A stretch of DNA of 64,000 bases from Podospora pseudocomata (Eukaryota; Ascomycota; Sordariomycetes; Sordariales; Podosporaceae), in assembly GCF_035222375.1 (NCBI RefSeq), contig NW_026946364.1:186001-250000 (forward strand). The letters run 5' to 3'. Of this stretch, positions 20,385-31,634 are shown one piece after another. The notes beneath the pieces were generated by a model that was given only the letters and a program-made list of their open reading frames with translations, had not been told where the DNA came from and ran no database searches. Both the position numbers and the translations under genes were made by a program. The first letter of the stretch is position 1, and every line of letters starts with the position of its first letter.

Positions 20385-22673
20385 GTTGGCTAGCTGGCTT
20401 GTGGATGTGATGGTAGATCTGTATGGGGTATCGCTATCTCTCTCTTGCGAAGGGAAGGACGGGGTGGATGAGATGAACAGTAGTTGACTGGATTTTCCGC
20501 TTTGGGACCGGGCGAGTAGACATTATCGAGTGGGTAGCCCCATCTCGGTCGGCTTCAGTTCGCGCCCAGGGTCGTCGATGGCATCCCCCCTTCCCCCGCA
20601 TAAACCGCCAAACCCACCCCCCTCTTTCAGTCGTGTTCATCCCAACCCCATGCTGTGCCCGACAAGCTGCTCGGCAAGTGTCGCAATCCGGCAAGGGGTC
20701 CGCTGTCTGTTTGGCTGGAAATTTCGGTGGGTCGGCGGCATCGCGTTCGCACAGCAGCTCTCGATTTTTTTCTGCTCAAAGTCCGCGGTCGGGGTGGTGG
20801 TGGGAGGAGGTTTGTTTTGGGGGCCACGAAATGGCTGGATGTGGCAGGGGGTCACGTTGGCCGGCTTGGGTTTATTGGACCGGCAGCTCGGGCCATCCGG
20901 CGCGAAATGACAGCCAAGTCACGGGACCACGACCTTAAAGCGGATAAGGCACTCTGACGCACACTAGCCGTTTAATGTCTGGCACGCTAAATTAAAAGAA
21001 TATTTTGCATTGTGAGAGACATGGTTTGCTATCGTGGCGTGTATTCATTTACGCCTTAAAGTCTAGATTTTTTTTGTTGCACAAATGTCGGGACCCAGGC
21101 TGTGTCAACGCCTTGTTGCTTTGCTTGCTTGCCCACGTGTGTTGAGAAAACAATCTGGATATTCTGATTGGCGGTTATCAAAGCATCACAGACCACACGG
21201 CTCAACCAGACAACTGGAAGCACTAACCCAGGAATCCGGAGAGAACCCCACGCGGCTCCATCGTTGACAGTTGCGAAATGGATGGCCACCGCCGCGCGGA
21301 CACGGACACCGGTCTTGGCCCGATATCCGCTCCTACCCGACCGCCTGAACCGCAGGGTTGTGTCAAGAAAAAGTTATGATGAGCACCTGGTGATGATGTT
21401 ATGCATAATCTCGTCCGGCCTTGACAGCCCACGTGCCCGTCTCATCTTGAAGCATTTTCCCAGCTGCTTCCCTTCTCACCACCCACGAAATAGCCACAAA
21501 ACGAAATCGACGAAGCCTGAAAGAACGAGACCCGGTGGAGATGCCACGACCGCCCAGAAAGCAACAGAAGACGGGATCGAGCGACATTTGGCTTCTCATC
21601 AGTGGCTTCCCCCGGGGATCTCGGGGCCGACGAGATCGCTCACTTTTTTCGGTCAGGTTTCCCTTCTGCTCCAATGGACCCCCGGCGATTACTGAGTGAT
21701 GGAGCCCTACGTCACAGGGACTCGTCGAGAACCCAGCGCCCTGCATCTGCCGGCCTTTTAGCGCACCTGGCCGGGCACGGCAAGCTGGGGAAGTCTGGGC
21801 CCCCCTGCCAACTCAATATCAACCATCGTCGGGGGTGAGTGGGAGGGCTGGACGGCGCACAACGGCAGGTAGGTGAGGCCTTTGTTGGTGATGAATGCCG
21901 AATACCGATTATTATTGATTTGTGAGTGAACAAATTCGCTGAAGCGTGACGAGGGCTGGCCACGGCACACACTTGTCCACTTTGGTGTTGATGTTGTAGT
22001 CAGGAGAATAGATACTTGGGATAAACAGTGGTAATGATATTTGATTATCCAAGCTTGGAGACAGACAAACAAAGACAATGCTGTTAAAGTTCGGCTAATG
22101 TGAAGTTTCATAATAAATGTACCAACCATAACTTTGTACTTTTTTCTGTCGCGATGTGATAAATTAAGAGCCCGAGAATGCTAGCCCCCTTCAAGCCTGC
22201 AAAGGTAAAAATTGAATTTTTGATGAATGCAAAGTCGGTTGTTGTCTTGTGTCATTTTCGAAAAAAGCATTAAAAAAACAGAGTATATTTTCTCAAGTTG
22301 GGGTTACTTGGGAAAGACAACTTTTCCTATAACAAAAAAGTGGAAGCTATCGAATCAGTCACAAAACAAAAATCATCACAGATGACAAGAAAAAAGGACA
22401 TCACAGCACATGCAAAAGACCAAAAGTAATGGTAAAATGTCAATTCGTGATCGATGCCGCCCTTCGTAGACGCCCACGACTCCGTTCCCTAACTATCAAA
22501 CTTAACTAGGTATCCAAAAAGGGATGTCCAAAACCCATGCTCGCTTCCCTGACTGCGGAACATACCCTGATGATGATGATGATGATGATATGCTTGACTC
22601 CCCTGCCTGTTGTTCCCATACATGAAATAAAGAGGAAAAAAGAAAATGTTCATTATTGTACACGGCCAAGGCT
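20385..22673. other. Intergenic, 2.3 kb, no gene recognised
   Basis: Promoter of the alcohol dehydrogenase and 3' flank of the P450. Bases about 22080-22450 are rather AT-rich and A-run rich, consistent with a 3' untranslated region and terminator. A TGA/ATG-type triplet repeat lies at 22568-22590. Open frames such as 21168-21695 show no family motif. Confidence 0.5.
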
Positions 22674-24352
22674 CTATGCCTTGCGGGACCTGGCGGGGCC
22701 GAGGGGGTTGACCTTCCACTGCTTCGTGACGGGGTCGATGCACTCATCCTGGGCCTGCTTCCACTCGTTGATGACGATCTGCTTGCGGGCCTCGGAGCGG
22801 GGGGTGATGGTGCACTTGAACTCCTCGGGCTGGCAGACGAAACCCTGCGTGAGCTTCTCTTGGTCGGGGAGGATGGTGTTGCCCTGGGCGTCAACGTAGG
22901 GCTTGATGTCAAAGGCCCAGAGGATGCGAGAGATACCAAGGAACAAGCTGCGCTCGGCGACGTGGATACCAGGGCAGATGCGACGGCCAGCACCAAAAGT
23001 GAACTGATCACGCTTGGTGTAGTCGGGGTTGGCAGCGGCGTCACCGAGGGACTGGAAGTCGTTCTCATAGCGGTCCGGGTTGAACTTGCGGGGCTCGGGG
23101 TGGCGCGCAGGGTCCATGTGGATAGCCCAGACGTTGTTGACAACACCGGCGTTGGCAGGGATCAGGTAACCGTCATAGTAATCATCCTTGGTGACAGCGT
23201 GGGGGACAGCACCCATGATGGTGGTGGGCATCCAGCGAAGAGCCTCCTTCATGATCTGGCGAATGTACTGCAGGTCCTGCTCGTCATCCATGGTGGGCAG
23301 ACGCTTGTCACCAATGACGCGGTCGATGATCTCCTGGGCGCGCTTCTGAACCTCGGGATAGAGGACCATGGCCTGAATGAAAGCGTAGAGAGTGCTGGAG
23401 GTGGTGTCGGAGCCGGCCTCGAGGAGGGTGCCGGAGATGTAGGCAGCCTGGTCGTCGTCAAAGCCCTCGGTCTTTTGAGCCTCAACCAAGTCCTCAGAGA
23501 AGCAGCGAGTGATGGTGCCGTTGAGAGTGTCCTGCTTGGCCTTGAGCCAGTGACCCAGATAGAGAGCCTTCTCCTTCTTGTGCAACTCCTTGGCCTTGAC
23601 ACGAGCAGGGAGCAAGAAGTCGGGGAGGTAGCGGATGATGGGGAAGAAGTCCATGAGGCCGGCAGCACCAGTCTGGTTGAGCTCGGCGAACTCGCCGAAA
23701 CCGTCAAAGAGCTGCATCATCTTGGGGTCATCGTAGGTCTCGCTGCGCCAGCCAAAGACCATGGTGGTGGTCAGAGAGTTGGTGTAGCGACGGACGTGGT
23801 ACATGGCGCGCTCGGGGGTGTTGAGGATGTCGAAGAGCATCTGCTTGTTCTCGAGCATCTGGTAGGGGACGTAGGACTTGGCGGCAGAGATGTTGAGAAG
23901 GGTGTGCACCATCTTGCGGCACATGCGCCAGCGAGGGGTGTAGCCCATCATGAGAATGCGGAGGTCACCACTGCAGAGAGTCTGGCCGAGGTACATCTCC
24001 TGACGATGCGAGTACATGTTGCTCTTCTTGTCCAAGAGCTCCTTGACAGCCTTGTCGCTCGAGAGAACGATCATGACCTTGGTACCGAGAATCAAGCTGT
24101 AGACTGGACCATATTCACGAGCCCACTTCTCGAACTGAAGATGAGCATCCCGAGTGGGCATCTGTCATGCCGAGTTAGCAAATAGGAGGCTCCAAGTGCG
24201 AATGGGAAAAAACAAACCAAGTGAAGATTGCCCAAGATGGGAATGGTAGGAGGTCCAGGAGGGAGGTTCTTGGGCCGGCGACCAATGGTCAGGAGTTTGG
24301 CCAACAGAACCACCGTCACAATGACGGGGAGGATGTTGAGAATGACAGCCAT
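22674..24352 (-). CDS. Cytochrome P450 monooxygenase
   Basis: Two exons, 24218-24352 and 22674-24161 (intron 56 bases), encode 540 residues. The N-terminus is a membrane anchor (about 3-20) followed by the proline hinge PPGPPTIPILGN. Landmarks are the I-helix oxygen-binding AGSDTT (294-299), the K-helix ExxR as EALR (351-354), the PERF-type FNPDRYE, and the heme loop FGAGRRICPG (434-443) with axial Cys441. All are intact, so an active endoplasmic-reticulum monooxygenase is expected. The sequence belongs to the group of fungal P450s that resemble O-methylsterigmatocystin oxidoreductase-type enzymes; the CYP family number cannot be given by eye. Start chosen at the methionine just before the anchor; a second ATG 36 bases upstream (24388) would add twelve residues. 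Confidence 0.93.
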
Positions 24353-24967
24353 GGTGCCGACAAGCGCAGAAGCAGAGCAAAGACGCAAGTGACAAAGTCT
24401 AAAGAAGCTGTTGTTGCTGTTTCGTCACCTACGCAATGCGCTGGTTCTTGTCGGATGCTGAGTCGAGAAAGAGTTTGAGGTGATGGGAGGAGAGGATTCA
24501 AGTACTCGGCCATCTGGTGTTGCCTCTCGGGGACGCCCCGTCTGCTGGCATCCCAAGACCCCGGAGGACCCCGCAATCCCAAAAGGCGTTGATCTCTGTC
24601 GGAGCCGAATGGGAGTGACAAGGTGCCAGGGTTTTGGGTACGGGGCTACATTAGCGCACGGTGCGGAGGTGGGATAGTGTTTTGCGGGGTGAAACTGAGA
24701 TCCATGGCGGCCCACCGCGCGGAGATAGCGGTGGTGATGTGGGAGGCCGGATCGGCACGCTCATCTTTCCGGCTTCCCAAAACAGAAACCAAGAGCATTC
24801 TCAATCCTACGTGGCATTGAAAAGAGCAATCTGTCCTTCGTAATCCTTCTCGCTCCCCGGATCTCCCCGCAATCTCTCTCCTCGTCCGACGTGTGCTCGA
24901 GTCAGCACTCGGGTATCACAAGGGCACGGGTTGACGGAGATTCGTGAACCCCCCCAGCTCTTTACGT
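24353..24967. other. Intergenic, promoter of the P450
   Basis: 615 bases between the P450 start and the stop of the dual zinc-finger factor at 24968. No gene or clear motif recognised. Confidence 0.4.
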
Positions 24968-27607
24968 TTACTCAACGTTGAACTTTTGAAAGTCCGTGAT
25001 GAGGTCGTTGACCTGCCGCATGCTCGTCTGGTCGTACTTGTTCAAGATTGGCTCAACCCTGGCCGGCTTGGTGACGGCTCCCTGGTCGCCATATTGTTCG
25101 GGTGGAGAGGCACCCATGTGAGGGTGACGGGCCATGGGCTTTGAAATCGTCGCAGAGAGGCGATTTGTGAGAAGACTCCCGAGAAGCCAGTACTCGGCTG
25201 AGAACCGGACAAACCCGATCCGCTTCCAGAGCATCTCGGGAGGCAGGTTGTGATCTTGCAGGAGCCCGTGGGGCCAACATGATGTCGACATGTCAAAACA
25301 CCTCTCCCATATGGTGATCCAGTTATCCAACGCATTGCGAATCGGTATGAGTTGGCCTTCGACGCCAAACAGATTTTGGTGTTGGAAGATCATGTAATGA
25401 ATCGCTGTATCCACTGTCATCAGCATGAAGCACCGGGGTGCAAGAGGAAGTGGAGCGATATGCTTACCCGAAACCGTTGCGAACAGGTTGACAGGACCCA
25501 GATGAGAAAAGTGCCGGTGCATTTCGGGGGACATGGGACCAATGCAAAGCTGCTCAATCGCATCGCGAAGGAGCATACCCCCAAACGGACTTGATGGAGG
25601 CATCCATCGATGGATCTCTGCGAGACACGCCTCTGCGCTAGCGGCCTGGAAACACACCTCCGGGCTTGCCATGTGCATTTTCATCTCCTTGATCACCATG
25701 CGATGGGGCAGGTTGTTGAAAATGACGAATGCCGTGTCGACAAGGAATATCCACAAGAACGTGCTGCCAGCAATGTTAGGAACTCTTTAACGGTCAAGTC
25801 GAAGTCAACACTCACCGAATAAGTTCCTCCCGCACGACGAACTCCATCCAGTTGAAATCATGCTTGAACTGCCTGCTGTAGTCAGGATGTCGAGCAGTGT
25901 CGATACCCAGATCTCGCGCCACCTATCCAGTGTCAGCAAAAGTAGAGAAAGCACCGGGGGTTCCATCACTTACAGACACCACTGTGCTGAACCGATGGCG
26001 GCGAATCCTCCTCTTCCCGGCATCAGTTCCTTCCCAATTTTGGTACAGACATACAATGTACGAGGCTTGTAGTGCTTGAAGCTTGCGGCGGCTGGCAAGC
26101 ACACTTGTTGGGGAGGTGACTTCTGTGCTAGGCTCAATATCCCTACAGAAGTCGTCATCTGTAAAGACCATCTCCTCCACACAGTTGAACCACACCTTGG
26201 CATCCTCATTGTCCGCTGGGTCTGGAGAAACGCACGCTCCTATTTTCATGTGTCAGACAAGAAACGGCGTCCCAATACCAAGCATGGACTAAACTAACCT
26301 ATGAGAGCCATGGCGGCCAAGAGGATGGACTTGCACGTGGTCGGGTCAAAGGTTGGGCGATGGAGTATGTTCACGTTCGGATGCCAGACTGACCAGTATA
26401 GCTCGATGAACCTGGCGAACCTCGATGGCGAGAAGAACTGAAGACATTGCTGTTCAAGGGCGGCGGACCACGTAAGGGTGACAGTGCTATTGTTCGGCTT
26501 GACCGTGACAACATTTTTGATTAGTAAGACCACCTGCTGCAGTTTGATTACTATAGGGTTATGGAGCCATAGTGACCAAGATGAAAGGGTGTTGCTGCCG
26601 GACACGCCACTAGCCGTTAGTGCGGCGGCAGTTGGGTCGTCTAGTGGCATGAAGAGAGGTGGAACAGCACCCAAGAATTCTGGATGTTGGCGTTCTAGGT
26701 AGGAATTATGAAATGCCGCCACGATCTGGTGCCGCTGAGCCAGAGTAGCACATTCGAACGATGAGACCAAACCAGTCCGGCTGGTGAAGTCGTACAAGAA
26801 TCCAAAAGAGTAGCCTCTATACTCTGAAGTGGTTGAGCTTGGGCTCAGCTCCCGCTGGAAAACCTCGGCTTGGTGATCTTGCTCGGTGAGGCCGTCATGC
26901 CCGCCGGGATTGGGTTGGTGGGAGAAGTCGATATCCAGCCATCCGTCCGGCATGGAGTGGTGACCGTCAAGAACAGGAAATGTTGTGACGGCTTGGTGGA
27001 TCAGGGCATCGAGATCGTCATAGGGCACATCATCAAAGGTGGACGCTGTGCCGTCGTCCATGCTGCCGCCGTGAGTCGAGACGATGGCCGAGGAAGCATC
27101 GTCAAAGGTCTGGTGGTGGTGGTGGTGGTGTATCGGGGCCGGTACCGGTGGGAGCTGTGGCATGATAGGGGGAAGAGGAGGAGCTGAGGAGGTCTCTCCC
27201 AGGATGGAGGGGTGTCCGGGGGCGGAGACAGGAGGAGCAGGGAGGGGGGCTGCGCTATTGCTGGCACCGTTACTGGCACCGGCACCGGCAGAGCCGCCAT
27301 AGGTGCACTCGACACCTCTCTTTTCGCAGTTGAGACACGGCTGGCCCGAGTTGCAGGCCTTCTTCTGGCGAACACAGCGGTCACAGGCACGACGACGGCC
27401 CGAGGACGAGTTGGCGGCGCCGTCACAGGTCTGGAGATGGCGCTTCAACACATCGGTCCGCTGGAAGGCAGCATTGCAGAGGATGCAGCGGTGGGGTCTC
27501 TCGGATGTGTGCGTGCCGCGATGGCGCTGGAGGTGCTCTCGCCGTTTGTAGGTCTTGAAGCACACGGAGCAGCGGTGGAGTCCTGAGGTGTCGGCCATTG
27601 CTGACAT
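24968..27607 (-). CDS. Transcription factor with C2H2 fingers plus Zn2Cys6 cluster
   Basis: Five exons: 26299-27607, 25974-26239, 25816-25922, 25468-25763 and 24968-25404. Counting from the methionine at 27598 (better start context than 27607) gives 801 residues. Two C2H2-type fingers come first (Cys10, Cys13, His26, His30; then Cys38, Cys41, His54, Cys58, the last a C2HC variant), followed directly by a Zn2Cys6 cluster (Cys72, 75, 82, 88, 91, 98). A Gly/Ala/His-rich linker leads to a fungal-specific (fungal_trans) domain in the second half. Proteins with this double DNA-binding head are nuclear regulators in moulds. The 63-base intron 25405-25467 is a multiple of three and open, so its retention would add 21 residues. 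The gene is divergent from the acyltransferase at 29291. Confidence 0.85.
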
Positions 27608-29290
27608 GAGACAGTAGCATTCCCTTGCCTTGTTGGAGCCCTGAGATGCCGATGACAGATGACATGGGGATTTGGGGAAGAAAAGGTCGGTAGCCGAAAC
27701 CAAGACAGGACTGGATCTTTCAAAAATGCGGGGGGTGGGCCCTGGTGGATGATGTTGTCCGTCCGCGGTGGGGGCCACTTGACTGGAACAGACATCGCCC
27801 TGTTGTGCCAGCCAATCAGCGCCTGGAGATATGTCCGTTCAGGGGATCAGCGCTCGACCGAAGCCCCATAGAAGCGGCAAATTCCACGAGCCGAGGGCGG
27901 TGAGGTCAACGTCATGTCACCATTTCACACTACGTCTTACACCCGACTTATAATATGGCAGTATACGAATGCTCATGACTCGATTCGAGCTCTATACCTA
28001 ATTCTCGAGATGGGTTTGAAGTTCGAGCATGATCATGTGTTCAAGATTTACCTTTGTCTAGTACAATTGACAAGAATATATATGCTCCAACATCACCATG
28101 TAACAGACCAAAATATCGTGGTACCAACATGTATAGGTGGTGGCAAGGTCAGATGTCTTCCACTGCAATGTGGTCATCAGTATTTTCTTCTTTAAACTCC
28201 AATGGCAGAATGTTGGTCGTAGCACGAGCTCCCTATGTTGTTCAGAACGTGATAAGTGTCAAATCTGTACATGTGAAGAGGTTCGTTATGTGTTTTGACT
28301 GTGAGATCGTGACCTACTATCATCAGCATCCGCTGCTCTTTCTGTTATGACACAATAAATCATTCATTTTCACTGGTATTTATTGCTCCCAGAAAGTCGT
28401 TGCCCGAGGCCAATCTTCCCAGTGAACCCTGATGGGTTGCTCCAGTTAAGATTCATTCTCTTCATCCCATTCTTGGAGCATGATCAGGTTGGTCCCACAG
28501 TTATTCACTTAGATTGTATTGTTCCCAGACTCACACTGTACAATTGTAATTTTTCACCATGGCGGGGCCTATGATGGTAACAGGAGCAAGTCGGAGATCT
28601 TGACAGTTGAAACTCTTCCTCCTCATCCCCCCAACTCTTCTCCCCACCATCGTATCAGCGACCTTCACATCCCGAGAACTCAAAGTTTACCCAGTTGCCG
28701 TCATCGAAACCATCAAAGGAACATTCCCTCTTCACTGTAAGTCCAATGTGAATTATCGACAGACAGGCGTTTCCTGATGACAAAAAAGCCAAAGCTAGGT
28801 ACTTCAACTTCTGCCTCCGCCTCGAATTCTCAACAAAGGACATCCTCGGCTAGATCGATTCCGCGCAACAATCCAATCTTAGCTTCCCAAGAAACCTCGA
28901 CTTTCCCATGCCAATATTGTCGCCTTTCAGATAGCAACATTGACCTGGGACACACAGCGGCTCTTGCTTTAGAACCAATGTCCTCGAAATACCTGGATTT
29001 CTCCTCAGATATTAACTTTAACGCAGGAATAGCGTGTTAGTTCTTGATCCAATTTTCAGTATCAATCTCCTCACAACAATCTCATTAGCAGTGTTGGTCT
29101 CGCAACAGTACAACAGTTCAGCCTTCAACCACCCGCAGGCTTTGGTCTATTTAAGCAAAAACCCATCCCGACGACTCTCCGATCAAACCTTTCCTCATCA
29201 TTCGCATTCATCAGCAAAATCTCATCTGTCCATCAACCAGCTAAGACTTTGCCACGAATACCAATACCTCACTCGGACCCAACAATCATC
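27608..29290. promoter_or_regulatory. Divergent intergenic region, factor and acyltransferase
   Basis: 1.68 kb between the start codons of the dual zinc-finger factor (minus) and the acyltransferase (plus). It contains a likely TATA element for the acyltransferase and an AT-rich middle (about 27930-28560). No gene recognised; short frames lack motifs. Confidence 0.5.
29148..29154 (+). promoter_or_regulatory. TATA-like element of the acyltransferase gene
   Basis: TATTTAA lies 137 bases upstream of the ATG at 29291, a normal distance for a fungal promoter with a leader of about 100 bases rich in C and A. Confidence 0.5.
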
Positions 29291-30793
29291 ATGGATTCTC
29301 AGAGAGTGCTGTCCCTTTGGGACCAAGCTGCCCTCCGAGGCTACATGTCTGTTGCCCTCTGCTTTCCTACCAGCCTCACCGCTAAGCCTCCGGGACATGA
29401 CATTGTTGGCCGCATCAGGCAGTCGCTCAGGCGGCTCGCTTTGGAGCGGGCAGAGTTTGCCGGCAATCTCACGGTGCAGCACACCAACGTTGTTCTCCAG
29501 CAGACCAAATCGGACTTTATCCCCTTGGAAGTGCTCCACACCCCCTCTGACGCCTCCTCTGACACCCTCTTTAAGATGTCTTACGACGAGCTGGCGGCTC
29601 GAGGCTTCCCGGCCAAGGCTTTCGTCCATCCCGACTTCACTCTGAACATTCCTTTGGAAGAAGGGGGTGAACTTGTCCCGGTCTCTAAATTCCGGGTTTT
29701 CTTCCTCATCGAGGGTGGGTTCATTCTCTTTGTCAACCTCCACCATTCTTTTGCAGACGGATCCAACCTGGCTACTTTCCTTGAGCTTTTTGGCAAGGCC
29801 ACCGTCGCTGAGGACAAAAATGACCCCATCGGTGCTTACCAACAACCAGCCAACGTTTGGCTGAGCCTTCCCTTTGAAAAGTGCGGCAAGGACTTCTCGA
29901 GCCTCCTGGCCAAGTGTCCGGAGTACGCTCTGCTGGACGAGTCTACCGGCCCGACCAAACCCATCCTCTCGACTCTCCCCAACGCTCCTGAGACCAATGA
30001 AGTTGGCAAGACTTTCATTATGGATCTTGACAAGATTACTAACCTTTTCGACAAGTCGTTGAAGATCTCGGCCTTTTTCGGATTTTCTGCCATCGCTTGG
30101 TCTCACATAGCCAGGGCCCGTCTCTCCGGCGTGGAACCTGTTCAGCAGTGGGCTTTCCGGAACCAGGTCCCGGCCTTCTGGAACCCCGCTGACTGGTCCA
30201 ACAAGTTCAAGAAGCTGTTCGCCGAGGGGGAGTACGCCGACAAGAAGTACATTGATGCCATCCAAGGCTATTACGGTAACTCGGTGACCCTTCCCATCAC
30301 TCGTGGACCCATCAAGGTTCTCGACCTTCTTTCTGCTTGCTGTTGGAATACCCACGCCTCGGGTCGCGACAGCCTCACCAAGATCGCCACGGCCATCAGG
30401 GCCGCCAACAAGGCCGTCAACGAAGACTTCATCCTCACCCGGACCGCTCTCTTCCACAACACCCCGGATATCCGCAAGCTAGGCATGAACCTCGACTCTC
30501 GTGGTCCCCAGCACTTGTCGGTCAACACCTGGGGCTTCTTGGGCACCGAAGCCAAGTTCTTCTTCCCCGGTCTCAGAAACGCTGTGACCGGTGGTGATGG
30601 CGTGAGAGCTGAGGCTGTCTGCCGTGTTCAGGGCGCGTGGGCCAAGGCTCCTCACTGCCTGGTTCTCCCCCACCGCCCTGCCATCAACCCCAAGAAGGAA
30701 TGGGAGGTTTTGATTACTCTTCCGGAGAGATCCATGGAAACTCTGCTCGCTGACAGCACATTTATGTCTGTCGTCAAAAAGGTTGTGGAGTAG
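29291..30793 (+). CDS. BAHD/Tri101-type acyltransferase
   Basis: An intronless gene for 500 residues. The acyl-transfer motif HHSFADG (His151-His152 to Asp156-Gly157, the HxxxD pattern) is intact. The protein has the two-lobed layout of trichothecene 3-O-acetyltransferase and related fungal BAHD enzymes, which move an acyl group from acyl-CoA to a hydroxyl in the cytosol. The structural DFGWG motif near the C-terminus is not conserved; the equivalent position appears to read NTWGFLG. Proteins of this group are common in moulds that make no trichothecenes, so no toxin function is implied. Start chosen at the ATG after AATCATC; an upstream methionine codon in the same frame is in the leader. 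It may act with the P450 and methyltransferase nearby, by proximity only. Confidence 0.88.
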   Translation: MDSQRVLSLWDQAALRGYMSVALCFPTSLTAKPPGHDIVGRIRQSLRRLALERAEFAGNLTVQHTNVVLQQTKSDFIPLEVLHTPSDASSDTLFKMSYDELAARGFPAKAFVHPDFTLNIPLEEGGELVPVSKFRVFFLIEGGFILFVNLHHSFADGSNLATFLELFGKATVAEDKNDPIGAYQQPANVWLSLPFEKCGKDFSSLLAKCPEYALLDESTGPTKPILSTLPNAPETNEVGKTFIMDLDKITNLFDKSLKISAFFGFSAIAWSHIARARLSGVEPVQQWAFRNQVPAFWNPADWSNKFKKLFAEGEYADKKYIDAIQGYYGNSVTLPITRGPIKVLDLLSACCWNTHASGRDSLTKIATAIRAANKAVNEDFILTRTALFHNTPDIRKLGMNLDSRGPQHLSVNTWGFLGTEAKFFFPGLRNAVTGGDGVRAEAVCRVQGAWAKAPHCLVLPHRPAINPKKEWEVLITLPERSMETLLADSTFMSVVKKVVE

Positions 30794-31634
30794 GGGGTTA
30801 TTACCATACAGGGCGGCGTACTTTGGCGGTATTCTTATTCATACAGGGATGGCAGATTTTTACAGGTGCTGAACATAGCGAAAAGGTGGATAACTGATAA
30901 TAATTAATATTTTTTATGAAACAACAATTCCCAACATACCAATGCATTCGTGATATCATGTCTATTGTAGAGGTGTGGCCAGGTTCAAGTTGCCCTATTT
31001 CTTTTTGATGATGAACATAGTAGTAGGATTTGACACATAAAATGAGGCTATTCTCGTCTCATCAAAACCTCTGTCGACCGGTGTCTCTCATTGTTCACAG
31101 AACACATCGCATGTGTATCGTACAAAGGGGGGTCGCCAGGGTTAGGGTCCCCTTATTTTGGCCAAGAACACGCCAGGTGAAACGGTGGAAACGCCGACAG
31201 AGAATAGAGAATGAGAAACCAGCACACAGCCCAGCGCCGAGGTGAGAGTGAGTGTCACATCAAAAAATCCAACAGCTTTGTTCGACCTGCCATGTGGTTA
31301 CAGTCGCCCCACAAAGAAAGAGTGCCTGGCGTGCCTGGGAAGGCGCAGCAGCAAGTTCCAGAGTGGAGTGACGTATTGGATCCAACCACAATGCGAGAGC
31401 CGATCAACGGCCTCCGTCTTTCATCGACAAGATGACGGGTAACGTCATTCGATACCCGTTTGTAAGGCGCATTCCATTCTTGGCTTCAATACAAATAAAT
31501 ACAGAAGGATTTTCCCTCTGGGCGATCCTCTGCCAGGTTCAATTCTCTTGCATCGTGAAGAGACCACTTTCACTCTTTGAACCAGATCGTGACACACAAC
31601 CAACAAACCCCAACCCCACAGTATCACCAAAAAA
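30794..31634. other. Intergenic, no gene recognised
   Basis: 3' flank of the acyltransferase (AT-rich at 30890-30920) and promoter of the coiled-coil gene. Nothing else seen. Confidence 0.5.

Noticed and set aside
22656-24185. Long plus-strand open frame of 509 codons opposite the P450
   Set aside because: It mirrors the P450 exon almost exactly and arises from the C/G-ending codons of the true gene. The predicted product is Leu/Val/Gly/Glu-rich with no motif.
29222-30457. Minus-strand open frame of 411 codons opposite the acyltransferase
   Set aside because: Antisense shadow; no domain, and the sense frame has the HxxxD site.
10156-30793. A complete secondary-metabolite gene cluster
   Set aside because: Tailoring enzymes and regulators are present, but no backbone enzyme is visible in the window, so I report only a neighbourhood.
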